A stretch of DNA of 64,000 bases from Planctomycetaceae bacterium (GTDB lineage Bacteria > Planctomycetota > Planctomycetia > Pirellulales > Pirellulaceae), in the NCBI GenBank assembly GCA_016794985.1, contig JAEUIQ010000043.1:124001-188000 (forward strand), in the 5' to 3' direction. Numbering within the stretch: position 1 is the stretch's first letter; every line of letters begins with the position of its first letter. Made by a program: the position numbers and the translations under genes. Under the pieces are notes generated by a model. It was not told the origin of the DNA, searched no databases, and was given only the letters and a program-made list of their open reading frames with translations. This document shows, in pieces, positions 16,517-25,845 of this stretch.

Positions 16517-16926
16517 GGCTTTGAATTTGGGGGGAGAGCAGCGGGAGCACACGGGTTTCCAGCGGGAGCAAGCCAAGCACTGTCGTTAGCACACTTGTGG
16601 CCCGTGTCGGCTAAACGTCATAATCGGCAAGGAGCGACCAAAAGTCTTGGTTGCTTGCCGAATCGCTCAGCATTGGAACAAGTTTAGCTGCTTTTGCCAA
16701 TCACAATAGTGGCATGGCAGCGGACCGCATGGCTGCCGCATGGCGGTCATGATTGCGATTGGATTGCCCGAGTTTCATGATGATCCGTGAGATCCAGACC
16801 TCGGTTTACTTAGGGCGAGTGGGTGGACTTGCGGCGGCATCTAAGGCGGTCAGGCTTCCCTAAGTCGCTTTTTCACTTGGGCCCGAATACCAGCTCACAA
16901 TAACATTTGATTCTGGGAACATTTCG
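16517..16926. other. Divergent intergenic region serA/uppP
   Basis: 410 bases between two divergent genes, with no convincing coding frame. It must hold promoters for both sides. It contains a long hairpin at 16625-16660 and a run of CATGGC/GCATGG-type repeats at 16713-16752 that can pair with one another (GGCAGC / GCTGCC). I could not assign promoter boxes with confidence. Confidence 0.6.
16625..16660. promoter_or_regulatory. Long hairpin upstream of serA
   Basis: Arms CGGCAAG / CTTGCCG are followed inward by CGACCAA / TTGGTTG with a 3-base bulge and a small loop. This makes a stem of about 14 pairs about 110 bases before the serA start. Without a T-run it is not a standard terminator. It could be a leader structure or an operator; the role is inferred. 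Confidence 0.4.
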
Positions 16927-17760
16927 ATGGATTGGTTGGGTCTTTTGATATTGGCAATTGTCCAGGGAATCGCGGAGTTCCTGCCCATCAGTTCGTCGGG
17001 ACATTTGGCGTTGGGCGCACATTTCTTGGGACTGAGTGAAGGCCAGGACGAATTGAGCATCGTGCTTCACGGCGGGACTTTGGGTTCGATTTTGGTCTTC
17101 TACCATCGTCGGATCATTGCCTTGTTGCGGGAAGACCGTCGCGTTATTCCGATGTTGATTGTCGGAACCATTCCGGCGGGGATTCTGGGAATCTTCCTGA
17201 AGAAGATGGCTCCTGGCCTGTTGGGGATCAACATTATGGACGGGTTTCCAGCCGCATTGACTGCCGGTCTGATGTTGCCGATTACAGGTCTCCTGATGTT
17301 GTCGATTCCTATGTTGCGGGGCCGACAGCGAGACGAAGACCAACTGCAAGAATATCAACAGTTGACCTATGCGCAGGTTTTTGTGATTGGATGTTTCCAG
17401 GCGTTCGCTTTGCTGCCAGGAATCTCTCGGAGCGGTTCAACCATTTTTGCTGGGATCCTCACCGGACTGCGCAGTCAGGCGGCCGCCACTTTTTCATTCC
17501 TCTTGGCCATTCCCGCGATCGGCGGGGCCATGACCCTCGAGTTGAAGGATGTCATTGAAAACGGCTCGACGACCCCAATTGCCATGTTACTTGTTGGCGC
17601 CTTGGTCTCGTTTTTTGTTGGTGTGATCGCACTGACCTTGCTGGCAAAGTTTGTGAACCAAGGGAAATTACACTGGTTTGCGTATTGGACCATCCCGGTT
17701 GGTCTATTGGCGACCATTCAGTTGTTGGTGGAATTCATGAGTTCCCAGATCGAAATGTAG
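16927..17760 (+). CDS. uppP: Undecaprenyl-diphosphatase UppP (BacA)
   Basis: 277 residues, polytopic. The two signature motifs are present: 'AIVQGIAEFLPISSSGHL' near the N-terminus (catalytic Glu and Ser) and 'LPGISRSGSTIFAGILTGL' at about 160-178 (catalytic Arg). Recycles undecaprenyl pyrophosphate to the phosphate carrier used for peptidoglycan and surface glycan synthesis, and its overexpression classically gives bacitracin resistance. Length matches the family. Transcribed alone, with 100 bases before the FHA gene. Confidence 0.95.
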   Translation: MDWLGLLILAIVQGIAEFLPISSSGHLALGAHFLGLSEGQDELSIVLHGGTLGSILVFYHRRIIALLREDRRVIPMLIVGTIPAGILGIFLKKMAPGLLGINIMDGFPAALTAGLMLPITGLLMLSIPMLRGRQRDEDQLQEYQQLTYAQVFVIGCFQAFALLPGISRSGSTIFAGILTGLRSQAAATFSFLLAIPAIGGAMTLELKDVIENGSTTPIAMLLVGALVSFFVGVIALTLLAKFVNQGKLHWFAYWTIPVGLLATIQLLVEFMSSQIEM

Positions 17761-17860
17761 CGGGACTTCAGCCGCTTTTGATTGAATCGACCCGCGGCTC
17801 ATGGTAAATTAGGAGCGGTTTGGGGTCATTTTTCATCATCGGTCTGGCGGGTCACTTCGT

Positions 17861-18667
17861 ATGTTTGCTTTGAAATTGGTTGAAGTTCCCGAAGGCACGG
17901 CAACCGCCTTGGTCGGCAAGATTTTGAAGCTCAAGACGTTGCCAGCTACGATTGGCCGTGGAAAAGATGCCACGATCGTGGTTCAGCATCGCAAGCTTTC
18001 GCGATTGCATTGTCGGTTTTACTTGTCCGATGAAAAATTGCATGTCCGAGATTTGGGTTCGACCAATGGCACGACCGTCAATGGAACTCCGGTCAACGGG
18101 GCGGTGCTTTTGCGCGTTGGCGACTGTGTCTCTGCGGGTGGGGTCGTATTCCAAATTGGACGATTCGTGGCCAGCGATCTGCTGAATTCTGCCTCGACGG
18201 AGACCCCTGAAGATCCGACGGCTGCTGGTTTGGTGGTCCCCACCGAATCGTCTGTTGCTCCCAAACGTCCGGTTGTGGCGGTCGAGGTCTCGCCCGAGTC
18301 GATCGGTACGGAAACGGTGGATTGGAAGTCAAACGCCAGCAGTGAATTGCTCGCTGCCGGTAACCGTCTCGAAATCGAACCGGCCGATCCGAAAGAAGGA
18401 ACTTCTCAGTTGGCTCCGGTCACGGCTTCTGGAATTGCTTGGCCGAATGTGGCAAGGTCGGTCACGGATTCCGCGATTCATATCGATATCTTTGATGCAA
18501 AAGGGGACGTCGTCGCGGCGGAAGAATTGCCTGATTTCAACGAAGTACCAAGAGTGGAGATTGATCCCAAGGAAATCGACTTGAGCGATGTGGCGGAAAC
18601 GAAAAAGGATGCATCTGTAACGGCATTGGGCAACTTTTTCTCTCAACAGAATCTGCGACGGAAATGA
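17861..18667 (+). CDS. FHA-domain protein
   Basis: 268 residues. The N-terminal forkhead-associated domain (about 5-105) shows 'IGRGKDATIV', 'KLSRLHCRFY' and 'DLGSTNGTTVNG', including the Arg, Ser and Asn that contact phosphothreonine. The remaining 160 residues are low-complexity and acidic ('IDPKEIDLSDVAE') without a recognised fold. Likely a cytoplasmic adaptor for Ser/Thr-kinase signalling, which is abundant in planctomycetes; no kinase gene is adjacent. The next gene begins 9 bases after its stop, so they are co-transcribed. Confidence 0.85.
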   Translation: MFALKLVEVPEGTATALVGKILKLKTLPATIGRGKDATIVVQHRKLSRLHCRFYLSDEKLHVRDLGSTNGTTVNGTPVNGAVLLRVGDCVSAGGVVFQIGRFVASDLLNSASTETPEDPTAAGLVVPTESSVAPKRPVVAVEVSPESIGTETVDWKSNASSELLAAGNRLEIEPADPKEGTSQLAPVTASGIAWPNVARSVTDSAIHIDIFDAKGDVVAAEELPDFNEVPRVEIDPKEIDLSDVAETKKDASVTALGNFFSQQNLRRK

Positions 18668-18676
18668 TCTCGGACG

Positions 18677-20377
18677 ATGCTCGTGTGGCTTAGAAGTTGG
18701 CTACTGCTCGTTTCCAAGTTGCGGCGCAGCTTGATGGTCGGGGCCGTTGTTATCGGATCTTGCTTAACACAGCAAATGTCGCGAGCTGATGAGCCATTGT
18801 CGATGGCCGAGCCAATCATCGAGTTTGCCATGTCGAGCATTTTGCCGACTGGCAGCCCGTCTGCTGCCAAACGCGTCTATCGTTTGAGATTTTCTCCGGA
18901 CCATACGAAGTTGGCAATTCGAGATGGGGACAACAATATTTGGCAGTACGACCTTTCGACGCGTGAAGCCACACTGTTCGAGCGTCCCGCTCAAGATTCG
19001 CGACGAATTCAGGATGTCGCTTACTCTAGCGAAGGGCAATACCTGTATGCGATCGCCGATCGAGGCGCTCCGAGCTGGTATTGTTGGACGACCAACGATC
19101 TAAAACTGGTGGCCTCCAGCCAAACCGTCGAGGGACGAGTCGTGGAACGTACTGTCAATGGGGAGCTGATGGTCAACGGACGAGATGTGCTGAGCTTGAG
19201 TCAGCCGCATGCGGAACCCAGGGTTCGCAAACGGTCTGGTTTGCTTCGTTCCAGCGAAGGGGCGGTAACTTTGTTGGTTTATAATTTGTCGGCAATGGCC
19301 GGCGAAAGTGGATTGGAGTGGCGGGAGCGGATCGATGACGATGCTGCCGTGCGTCAAACACCTCTCCTCAACGAACACTGGCAAGGTGTGTTGCAACAAC
19401 AGGTCAGCCGCGCGGTCGGACGACAAACTTCGGTGGGTGGATCATTGTTGTTGTCGCCTTGTGGCAATCGTGTTGTCATGTTGGATCGCCGTGGTTTACT
19501 GGTTTGGGACGCGGCAAGTAAAGAACAGTGGCAGGCACTAAGCGAGGATCGCCCGGAACCGGATCGGTTGCCGGTGAATACCGATATCCTCACGGCCAAG
19601 TTTTCGCCTAATGGCCAATGGTTGGCAATCGGTACGGTGGGCAAGAATTCGCCCGAGCCGATCAGTGGCGAGATCCATCTGATCGATATGGTGGCCGGAC
19701 GATGGCTGGGGCGAGTGGCGACCACCACTCAGTCTGTGTCGGCAATCGACTTTTCAGATGATCAAAATTGGCTCGCGATCGGCTCGACTTCCTTGGTCGA
19801 CGATTTGGTGCGAGTTTACGATCTCAACGCGTGGACGCTCGCCAACCCCGAGCCGAACCAACTCGATGCTGCATCGGCAACGATCGAGGACTTGAAGGCA
19901 ATGGAGCCGCGTGTGGCGAATTGGATCGCCACCACTTTACTGCGAAACGCAAATGACGTGCAGCAGGAACTCACCGCAGCGTTGACCTTCGATGGATTGC
20001 GAGCCAAACAGCTCATGGGACAGGTCATTGAGCGGATGGATAGTCCGACGTTTGAGATTCGTCGTCTGGCCGAACAAGAAATGCAGCGATTGGCGACGCA
20101 GTTTCCCAGTGTCATCCGCGAATTACAAGACGACGACACGCTGAGCAGTGAGTCGCAATACCGCATTCGCCGAACCGTCGCATCCATGACAGGAATTCCA
20201 CGGTTGAGCGAGGACCAATGGAGAATACTTTGTCGCTCCCTTCACTTGCTGGAGCAGATTCCACAACCGTGGGCCGAACAGCTCTTGGCTGATTCAACCA
20301 AACACCCAATTCGATTTGTGGCGCGGCAGGCTCGGCTCAGTCACCAAGTGTGGTTGAGCCGAAACTCGCGTCGCTAG
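18677..20377 (+). CDS. Exported WD40-like beta-propeller protein
   Basis: 566 residues. An N-terminal hydrophobic stretch ('LMVGAVVIGSCLTQQMSRADE') looks like a signal peptide ending near 'SRA-DE'. Propeller-blade motifs follow: 'LRFSPDHTKLAIRDGDNNIWQYDL', 'AKFSPNGQWLAIGTV' and 'IDFSDDQNWLAIGS' in parts. A helical C-terminal part ('FEIRRLAEQEMQRL', 'QYRIRRTVASM') recalls the HEAT-like segment common in planctomycete WD40 proteins. Function unknown; probably a periplasmic protein-interaction scaffold. Co-transcribed with the FHA gene and convergent with the DUF1559-like gene 15 bases away. Confidence 0.75.
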   Translation: MLVWLRSWLLLVSKLRRSLMVGAVVIGSCLTQQMSRADEPLSMAEPIIEFAMSSILPTGSPSAAKRVYRLRFSPDHTKLAIRDGDNNIWQYDLSTREATLFERPAQDSRRIQDVAYSSEGQYLYAIADRGAPSWYCWTTNDLKLVASSQTVEGRVVERTVNGELMVNGRDVLSLSQPHAEPRVRKRSGLLRSSEGAVTLLVYNLSAMAGESGLEWRERIDDDAAVRQTPLLNEHWQGVLQQQVSRAVGRQTSVGGSLLLSPCGNRVVMLDRRGLLVWDAASKEQWQALSEDRPEPDRLPVNTDILTAKFSPNGQWLAIGTVGKNSPEPISGEIHLIDMVAGRWLGRVATTTQSVSAIDFSDDQNWLAIGSTSLVDDLVRVYDLNAWTLANPEPNQLDAASATIEDLKAMEPRVANWIATTLLRNANDVQQELTAALTFDGLRAKQLMGQVIERMDSPTFEIRRLAEQEMQRLATQFPSVIRELQDDDTLSSESQYRIRRTVASMTGIPRLSEDQWRILCRSLHLLEQIPQPWAEQLLADSTKHPIRFVARQARLSHQVWLSRNSRR

Positions 20378-20392
20378 TTGCTAAAAAACTAG

Positions 20393-21163
20393 CTAGAAAA
20401 CTGATGCGCTGCCGTCCGAGCAGTTGAACATCTTGACGATGACGTCTTCAGGAACGCTCGGCTCGATCTTAGAAACACTGCCATCTGCGAACACAACGGT
20501 CAAACCACGGCTGTCTGGGCAGTTCTTGATTAGGCGAACGGCTTCTTCGACACTGACGTCGCGTGGTTCGGCCCAAGCAATGTCGGAAGCCCGCAACTCC
20601 AACAACATCGCCGTATTGGAGACACCGTCCTGGATGCTTCGCATTTTGCGTGGTCCATTGGTGTTGATGACAGTATCCGGGCCAACTACGGCAACAAATG
20701 CGGTTCGATTGGTTCCGTCGGAGTCGGGACAAAGCGGGGTCGAGAAGACGGCGACGTGCATGTTGGAGATAGGCGCGTTGGCCGACGAGTTCCAGGATTG
20801 GTCTTTACTCCAACGGTCGTAGAGAGGTAACTGCTCCAAGTAAGGAAGGACCTCGACGCGCCAGCTAAATAATGGTTGAGAATTCCCATCTGTGGTTGCT
20901 GCGGCGGGTAGTTCACCCCGCATCATGTCGTAATTCAGCAAAGCGAGCCCGATCTGCCGAGCTGTATTTTCCGTGTGAACATGTCGGGCCGCCAAACGAG
21001 CTTGCTGCACCGCCGGCAAAAGCAGGGCGATCAAAAGTCCGATCACGCATACGGCCACCAAGAATAGTACTCCCAATATGATCAACACAATCATCAGCAC
21101 GTTGCTTTTTTTGTTGGGGTGGGCAACGTGTGGCATGGGCGCATTCATGTAGGGTGCTGACAT
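20393..21163 (-). CDS. DUF1559-like membrane-anchored protein
   Basis: 256 residues. One membrane helix (about 25-50, 'LMIVLIILGVLFLVAVCVIGLLIALLLPAV' in part) is followed by 'AVQQARLAARHVHTENTARQIGLALLNYD', the DUF1559 pattern, then 'SWRVEVLPYLEQLPLYDRW' and a C-terminal 'VVFADGSVSKIEP'. It lacks the GFTLVE prepilin-cleavage motif found in standard members (compare 57546-58670), so it is probably anchored rather than processed. Start ATG 21163 is preceded by GGAAAG. DUF1559 proteins are multicopy in planctomycetes; their function is not known. Confidence 0.8.
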   Translation of the reverse strand: MSAPYMNAPMPHVAHPNKKSNVLMIVLIILGVLFLVAVCVIGLLIALLLPAVQQARLAARHVHTENTARQIGLALLNYDMMRGELPAAATTDGNSQPLFSWRVEVLPYLEQLPLYDRWSKDQSWNSSANAPISNMHVAVFSTPLCPDSDGTNRTAFVAVVGPDTVINTNGPRKMRSIQDGVSNTAMLLELRASDIAWAEPRDVSVEEAVRLIKNCPDSRGLTVVFADGSVSKIEPSVPEDVIVKMFNCSDGSASVF

Positions 21164-21322
21164 AGTGCTTTCCAGTGTTAGAGGGGCCAAGCCATCCAGC
21201 TTAAGTATCCAGGGCGTATCGTCTACCCCCTGGCAGCCTTTTCCGCCAATTGCCGTGCATTGATCGACGTGGCGATTTCTGAACCCACGATTGACAAGCC
21301 GCAGCTCGTTGCCGGATCCCGA

Positions 21323-22804
21323 TTAAGGCTCGGGATTTGCCTGGCGATCAAAAAAGGCGAACGCATCGGCGATTGCTGCTTGGACAATGACCATGTGTTC
21401 GACATCCGGGTACTCGCGAAATTCGATTTTCTTGCCTCCGGCACGCTGCAGGCTCTTGCTCAGGCTTATCGCGCCACCTTTCCCAAAATCCAAGCTTCCA
21501 GCGGCCACGAACCAGGGAACTTGTGCTGCCGCCTCGATTTGCCGGGGGCGACCGCCACCACCTATGGCGGCCACGGCCCGAGGCAATTCGGGGTGCAAGC
21601 CAACTTGGGTGGCAACTTGCCCGGCGCCCATGGAATGCCCCAGGTAGTAGACCCGATCGTCGTCCACCGGAAACAGTGGAGCCAAGGCTTCTAGGATTTG
21701 CTTGGAATCGAGGGACAGACCGGTAAGAGATTGTCTGGTCGCGACAACCAACCAGCCGCGTTCTAGGCCAGCCGCAACTGCACCTCCCGCACCATAGGTC
21801 TCAAAAAACATGTTCTCGCTGCCACCGGCTCCATGGAACAATATGAGAACCGGGATTTTCTTGGTCGGATCGGATGTGGTTGGAGAACGCAATCGCAGAT
21901 GCACCTTTCGGCGTCCTTCCGCTACCGACAACCACAGGTCTCGTGTTTGAGCCTTCGCGCGAATCAGGTCGGCAGCGTTTTCGCGGTTCGACAACAGTTG
22001 TTCGCAAAAGGCAAGGCCATGGTAAGCGGGATAGTCGATCTCTTGAAACTCACCGGACAACATGGAATCGAGAACCCGAATTTGTTCTTGGCTGGTGGCG
22101 CGGAGCCAGGGAGCCAAAGCGTCTTCCGCTTCGTTTCGTTGTTCACGTAATCGAGCGATTCGCGTCCCTGGATCGCGAATTCGCGACCAACCACAGGGCA
22201 AGAGCTTTAGGGAAGCATCGTGGAAGTTGACCGAAGCATGAATTTCATAGTCGCCTTCTGGCAACGACGCGACATCCAATTCGATTCCGGTCGTTGCCTC
22301 GCCCCATGAAACACGAACGATCGGGCCGCAAGCGACAACTGCATTGGGACGCTGCAGAGGCAGCGCCAGCGATGGTTGAACGACGGTCAACTCGACTTGG
22401 GCATCTTCCTGTTCACATTCGAGGGGGTAGAACGGCTCCAAACGAACCTGGATCGAATCTTCGGTCGCCTCCCAGATCGGTTTTTGGATCGCGATCCGGT
22501 GCGCCACGACAAATCGTCGGAAGTCAGTGGGCATCGCGGATTGTGCGGTCCACCATGCCGCGTCTAATTTTTCAGCGGCACGCAGCAGTCGCAAGGAGAA
22601 GAAGCTGCTAACCGCCTCTTGCATGGGTTGAGCGGCCGCCGCTTGCTGCGCCGAGTTTCCTTGGGCCCATTGCAATTCAAATCGCTGGAGGCGTTTTCCC
22701 AATTCGGCACGTTCGATTTGGCCGTGCACCTCGTTTCGCCACGGCCACCAGATGAAAGTTAGGAGAAAAACAACCGTCGTCCATTTTAAATTCTGAGGTT
22801 CCAT
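21323..22804 (-). CDS. Secreted alpha/beta hydrolase (esterase/depolymerase-like)
   Basis: 493 residues. A signal peptide ends near 'NEVHGQ'. About 250 residues of an unrecognised N-terminal region come before the hydrolase domain: 'VLILFHGAGGSENMF' (oxyanion region), nucleophile elbow 'YLGHSMGAGQ', acidic 'GSLDFGKG' and the His in 'YPDVEHMV'. The arrangement resembles feruloyl-esterase/PHB-depolymerase-like (LpqC) enzymes. Substrate unknown. ATG 22804 is preceded by GGAAGG at 5 bases. Divergent from the GTPase pair. Confidence 0.85.
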   Translation of the reverse strand: MEPQNLKWTTVVFLLTFIWWPWRNEVHGQIERAELGKRLQRFELQWAQGNSAQQAAAAQPMQEAVSSFFSLRLLRAAEKLDAAWWTAQSAMPTDFRRFVVAHRIAIQKPIWEATEDSIQVRLEPFYPLECEQEDAQVELTVVQPSLALPLQRPNAVVACGPIVRVSWGEATTGIELDVASLPEGDYEIHASVNFHDASLKLLPCGWSRIRDPGTRIARLREQRNEAEDALAPWLRATSQEQIRVLDSMLSGEFQEIDYPAYHGLAFCEQLLSNRENAADLIRAKAQTRDLWLSVAEGRRKVHLRLRSPTTSDPTKKIPVLILFHGAGGSENMFFETYGAGGAVAAGLERGWLVVATRQSLTGLSLDSKQILEALAPLFPVDDDRVYYLGHSMGAGQVATQVGLHPELPRAVAAIGGGGRPRQIEAAAQVPWFVAAGSLDFGKGGAISLSKSLQRAGGKKIEFREYPDVEHMVIVQAAIADAFAFFDRQANPEP

Positions 22805-22944
22805 GATATCCTTCCAATAGGTGGGTCAACGACGCATGTTTCTTAATTCACCTTGGCCGAGCCTGGCGGGGGCGGTGTTGATTCGCCTAGCCATCCCAAC
22901 GCTAGCCATCCCATTGATCGTCAAGAGTCGGTTCTGGTCGCGAG

Positions 22945-24099
22945 ATGTGGAAGCAATTAGCTTATTATTTTCAAACCGGTCGTTCAACGGACTACGAGCA
23001 GCAGCGAGCCGCGATCTTGGCGCAGGCTCCCATTCCAGTGATTTGGCTATTCGGAAAAACCGGTAGTGGGAAGTCCTCTTTGATTCGTTATCTCACCGGG
23101 GCCTCGGACGCGGAGATCGGCAACGGTTTTCAACCACAAACGCGACACACCCAGTTGTATTGTTTCCCTGACCAACAGACGCCGTTGGTCAAGTTCTTGG
23201 ATACACGTGGGCTTGGCGAAGCTCATTATGATCACGCCATTGATATTGAAAAACTGCAAGAAGAGAGCCATTTGGTCGTGGTTACCGTTCGCGCCATGGA
23301 TCATGCATTGGAAGAGCTGAAAGAGACTTGGCAACAGATCCGAAGTTGCCGCCCGAAACGACCGGTGCTGTTGGTGTTGACTGCGTTGCATGATGCATAC
23401 CCCGGCCAACCGCACCCCATGGACCAAGGGGCAGAGACTGTGTGGCCTGCCGATTTGCAGAGAAGTATTGAATTACAGAAGGCCCGATTTAGCGGTTTGT
23501 TCGATCGGGTTGTGGAAGTGGATTTAACAACCCCAGATGAGTTGTTGGAGCCCACGGATTTTCGCGGGCGCCAACTAAAAGAAGCATTGCTGGAGTTACT
23601 ACCGGCCGCGTATCGTCACACGCTTTCGTGTTTGGAGAATGTCGAGCAAGCGCTCGGTGACTTGTCGCGAAGACGTAGTGCCCCGATCATTATGGCGCAC
23701 AGTGTTCTTGCCGCTTCAACCGCAGCCTTTCCGATTCCGTGGGTCGATATCCCAGCCGTGTTTGCGATACAAACCCACTTGGCCAAAGTGTTGGCGGAAC
23801 TCTATCAGCAACCCTTGGACAAAGCTAGTCTGGCAAAAATCATGGGGCTAGTTGGGGGCGCCGTCGCCGTACAAGCTGGGCTGCGTCAAGGCTTGAAGCT
23901 CATTCCGTATGTCGGCATGGCTGCCAATGCCGCATCAACATTCGGGATCACATACGCGGCGGGTTGGGCGTGGCAGTGGTATTTTACGCAACGCCGACAA
24001 GGCCATTTGCCCTCCAACGAAGAACTAAAGCAACAGTTTCGTGAGCAGTTGCAAACTGGAGCGAAATTGTGGTCCGTACCGTCACAGGGCTCCCTATGA
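22945..24099 (+). CDS. GTPase with C-terminal DUF697 membrane region
   Basis: 384 residues. The G domain (about 30-220) has P-loop 'GKTGSGKS' (37-44) and G3 'DTRG', but 'LTALHD' occupies the G4 position, so the specificity lysine of N/TKxD is missing. Residues about 240-360 form hydrophobic helices typical of DUF697 ('PIPWVDIPAVFAIQTHL', 'LKLIPYVGMAANAAS'), which in the YcjF family inserts into the inner membrane. The stop overlaps the start of the next GTPase gene (ATGA). Probably a membrane-remodelling or stress-linked GTPase; this is an inference from family resemblance. Confidence 0.8.
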   Translation: MWKQLAYYFQTGRSTDYEQQRAAILAQAPIPVIWLFGKTGSGKSSLIRYLTGASDAEIGNGFQPQTRHTQLYCFPDQQTPLVKFLDTRGLGEAHYDHAIDIEKLQEESHLVVVTVRAMDHALEELKETWQQIRSCRPKRPVLLVLTALHDAYPGQPHPMDQGAETVWPADLQRSIELQKARFSGLFDRVVEVDLTTPDELLEPTDFRGRQLKEALLELLPAAYRHTLSCLENVEQALGDLSRRRSAPIIMAHSVLAASTAAFPIPWVDIPAVFAIQTHLAKVLAELYQQPLDKASLAKIMGLVGGAVAVQAGLRQGLKLIPYVGMAANAASTFGITYAAGWAWQWYFTQRRQGHLPSNEELKQQFREQLQTGAKLWSVPSQGSL

Positions 24100-25697
24100 T
24101 TCTGAGCCATCGTTCGTGGGTCATTGGCGGTCTGATATTTTTGCCAGTCTTGGTATACGTCGCATTGGGTGGCTACGCCTTGTGGACCAGCGGGCTAACG
24201 TTTTGGGCTTGGGCCATGTTGCCCTTCTGTTGGCTTGTAGCTTGGACGGTTGGTCGATTGTGGCCGTTGCCGACAGTAGCGACCCTGGAGTTGGCGGAAC
24301 CCGGTTCGCATTGGACAGACCGTGATCGCTTGGCATTGGAAATCGTTCGCCAGCGACAACTCGCTGTACCTCAGTTTTCCCCGGATCAATTGACCGATCC
24401 GCATTTTTATATCGAACAAGTCAAGTCGTTGGCGATGGAATTAGCAGCGCATTACTACCCGAATGCTCAGGATCCCTATTCGTCGCTGAAGGTCACCGAG
24501 GTGCTATCCGCCGTTCATTTGGCGGTGGAAGATTTGGAAGAGCTGACGACGGAACGCTTGCCAGTCGCGCAGTGGTTGACGATCGGGCAATGGCAAGCCT
24601 TGGGTCAGACACCCAAGTGGTATACTCGGGTTCAGGAGTCGGTATGGCTTTCATCAATCGTGTACAACCCATTGAACCTCTTGCGTTACTTTACTTCCAA
24701 GGCGACGGTCGAGCCATTAGGACAACAATTGCAACAGGAATTGCTGATTCGTTTGTACATGAAATTTGTGTTTCAAGTGGGTTTCTATTTGATTGAAATG
24801 AACAGCGGTCGATTGCGGGGTGGCACGCTCAAGTATCGACAGTATTTTGGCAGACAACGGAGCGCCACATTCGGTTCAAGTCCAGCGGGCAGCCCAGCGG
24901 AGCCGAGCGACGACACGACAATTGAAAAACCACGTCCGCCAGATTCCCCCAAGTCTGAGTTGGGACAGCCGCTCTGCGAGGCTGTGCGAATCGTGCTCGT
25001 AGGCCAAGTAAGTTCAGGTAAATCAAGTTTGATCAATGCCTTACTTGGCACACATGAAGCAGCCTGCGACGTGTTGCCGACAACCCGTGATGTTCAGCGA
25101 TACGCCATCAACTTATCAAACACTCGTGGCCGAGTAGAGTTGTTGGATACACCTGGTTATGGAGAAGCAGGTGCAAGTCGCGAACAACAGCAACAAATCG
25201 AACAGGCGGCAACCCAGGCAGATGCCATCTTGTTAGTGATGTCCGCCAATACATCGGCCCGTAAGCCAGATCAATTATTGTTGGAACAATTGGAAGCATT
25301 TTACAAGCATCATCCCGACCTCAAGTTTCCACCGATGATCGGTGTCCTGACGCATGTCGACCTGCTAAAACCAGCGATGATCTGGAACCCACCTTATGAT
25401 TGGCGAACGCCACACGATTTGAAAGGCAGGCAAATTCAAGCGGCCTTGAACTACGTAAGTTCGATTGTTGGCAAACGGGTTAGTATGATCATCCCCGTTT
25501 GTTCTGCGAAAGATCCTGCGAGACGATGGGGTGTCACGGAACAGTTATTGCCGGCCTTGTCTCATATTCTACGTGACGCTCAATCAACGTCCTTGTTGCG
25601 ACTATTTCAAGAATCCTTGCAAGGAACTTGGAAGCAAACACTGCAAGAGTTAAAGCAAACAGGCCTTTCACTGGTTCAATACTGGCGAAATCGTTGA
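24096..25697 (+). CDS. Membrane-anchored GTPase, partner of the DUF697 GTPase
   Basis: 533 residues. Two N-terminal membrane helices (about 9-52), a cytoplasmic helical region (about 70-250), a disordered linker and a G domain. The domain has P-loop 'GQVSSGKS' (303-310), G2 'TTRD', G3 'DTPGYG' and G4 'LTHVD', with His for the usual Lys. The start at ATG 24096 is chosen for its ATGA overlap with the previous gene; an earlier start would overlap by 31 bases. Two different GTPases, one with membrane helices before and one after the G domain, are thus made in a fixed ratio, which suggests a hetero-complex. Substrate process unknown. Confidence 0.8.
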   Translation: MILSHRSWVIGGLIFLPVLVYVALGGYALWTSGLTFWAWAMLPFCWLVAWTVGRLWPLPTVATLELAEPGSHWTDRDRLALEIVRQRQLAVPQFSPDQLTDPHFYIEQVKSLAMELAAHYYPNAQDPYSSLKVTEVLSAVHLAVEDLEELTTERLPVAQWLTIGQWQALGQTPKWYTRVQESVWLSSIVYNPLNLLRYFTSKATVEPLGQQLQQELLIRLYMKFVFQVGFYLIEMNSGRLRGGTLKYRQYFGRQRSATFGSSPAGSPAEPSDDTTIEKPRPPDSPKSELGQPLCEAVRIVLVGQVSSGKSSLINALLGTHEAACDVLPTTRDVQRYAINLSNTRGRVELLDTPGYGEAGASREQQQQIEQAATQADAILLVMSANTSARKPDQLLLEQLEAFYKHHPDLKFPPMIGVLTHVDLLKPAMIWNPPYDWRTPHDLKGRQIQAALNYVSSIVGKRVSMIIPVCSAKDPARRWGVTEQLLPALSHILRDAQSTSLLRLFQESLQGTWKQTLQELKQTGLSLVQYWRNR

Positions 25698-25845
25698 GTC
25701 GTCGACGGTTTTGCTGGCTTGGCATTGAGTTTGAATTGCCCAGGAGTGGCTCACAGGCTGACTCACCCATTCGTCGCTCGCTGTAGTCACGTCGCCGACC
25801 CGTGGCTCATGATCGGAGCAGAACGCCAGGGTAAAAATCGTTCAA

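Noticed and set aside
16713-16752. CATGGC/GCATGG repeat cluster as a mobile-element end or CRISPR-like repeat
   Set aside because: Too short, without regular spacers or a transposase gene; kept only as a note in the intergenic entry.
20374-20392. CTAGTT/AACTAG hairpin between convergent genes
   Set aside because: Only 6 AT-rich pairs that overlap the WD40 stop codon; too weak to call a terminator.
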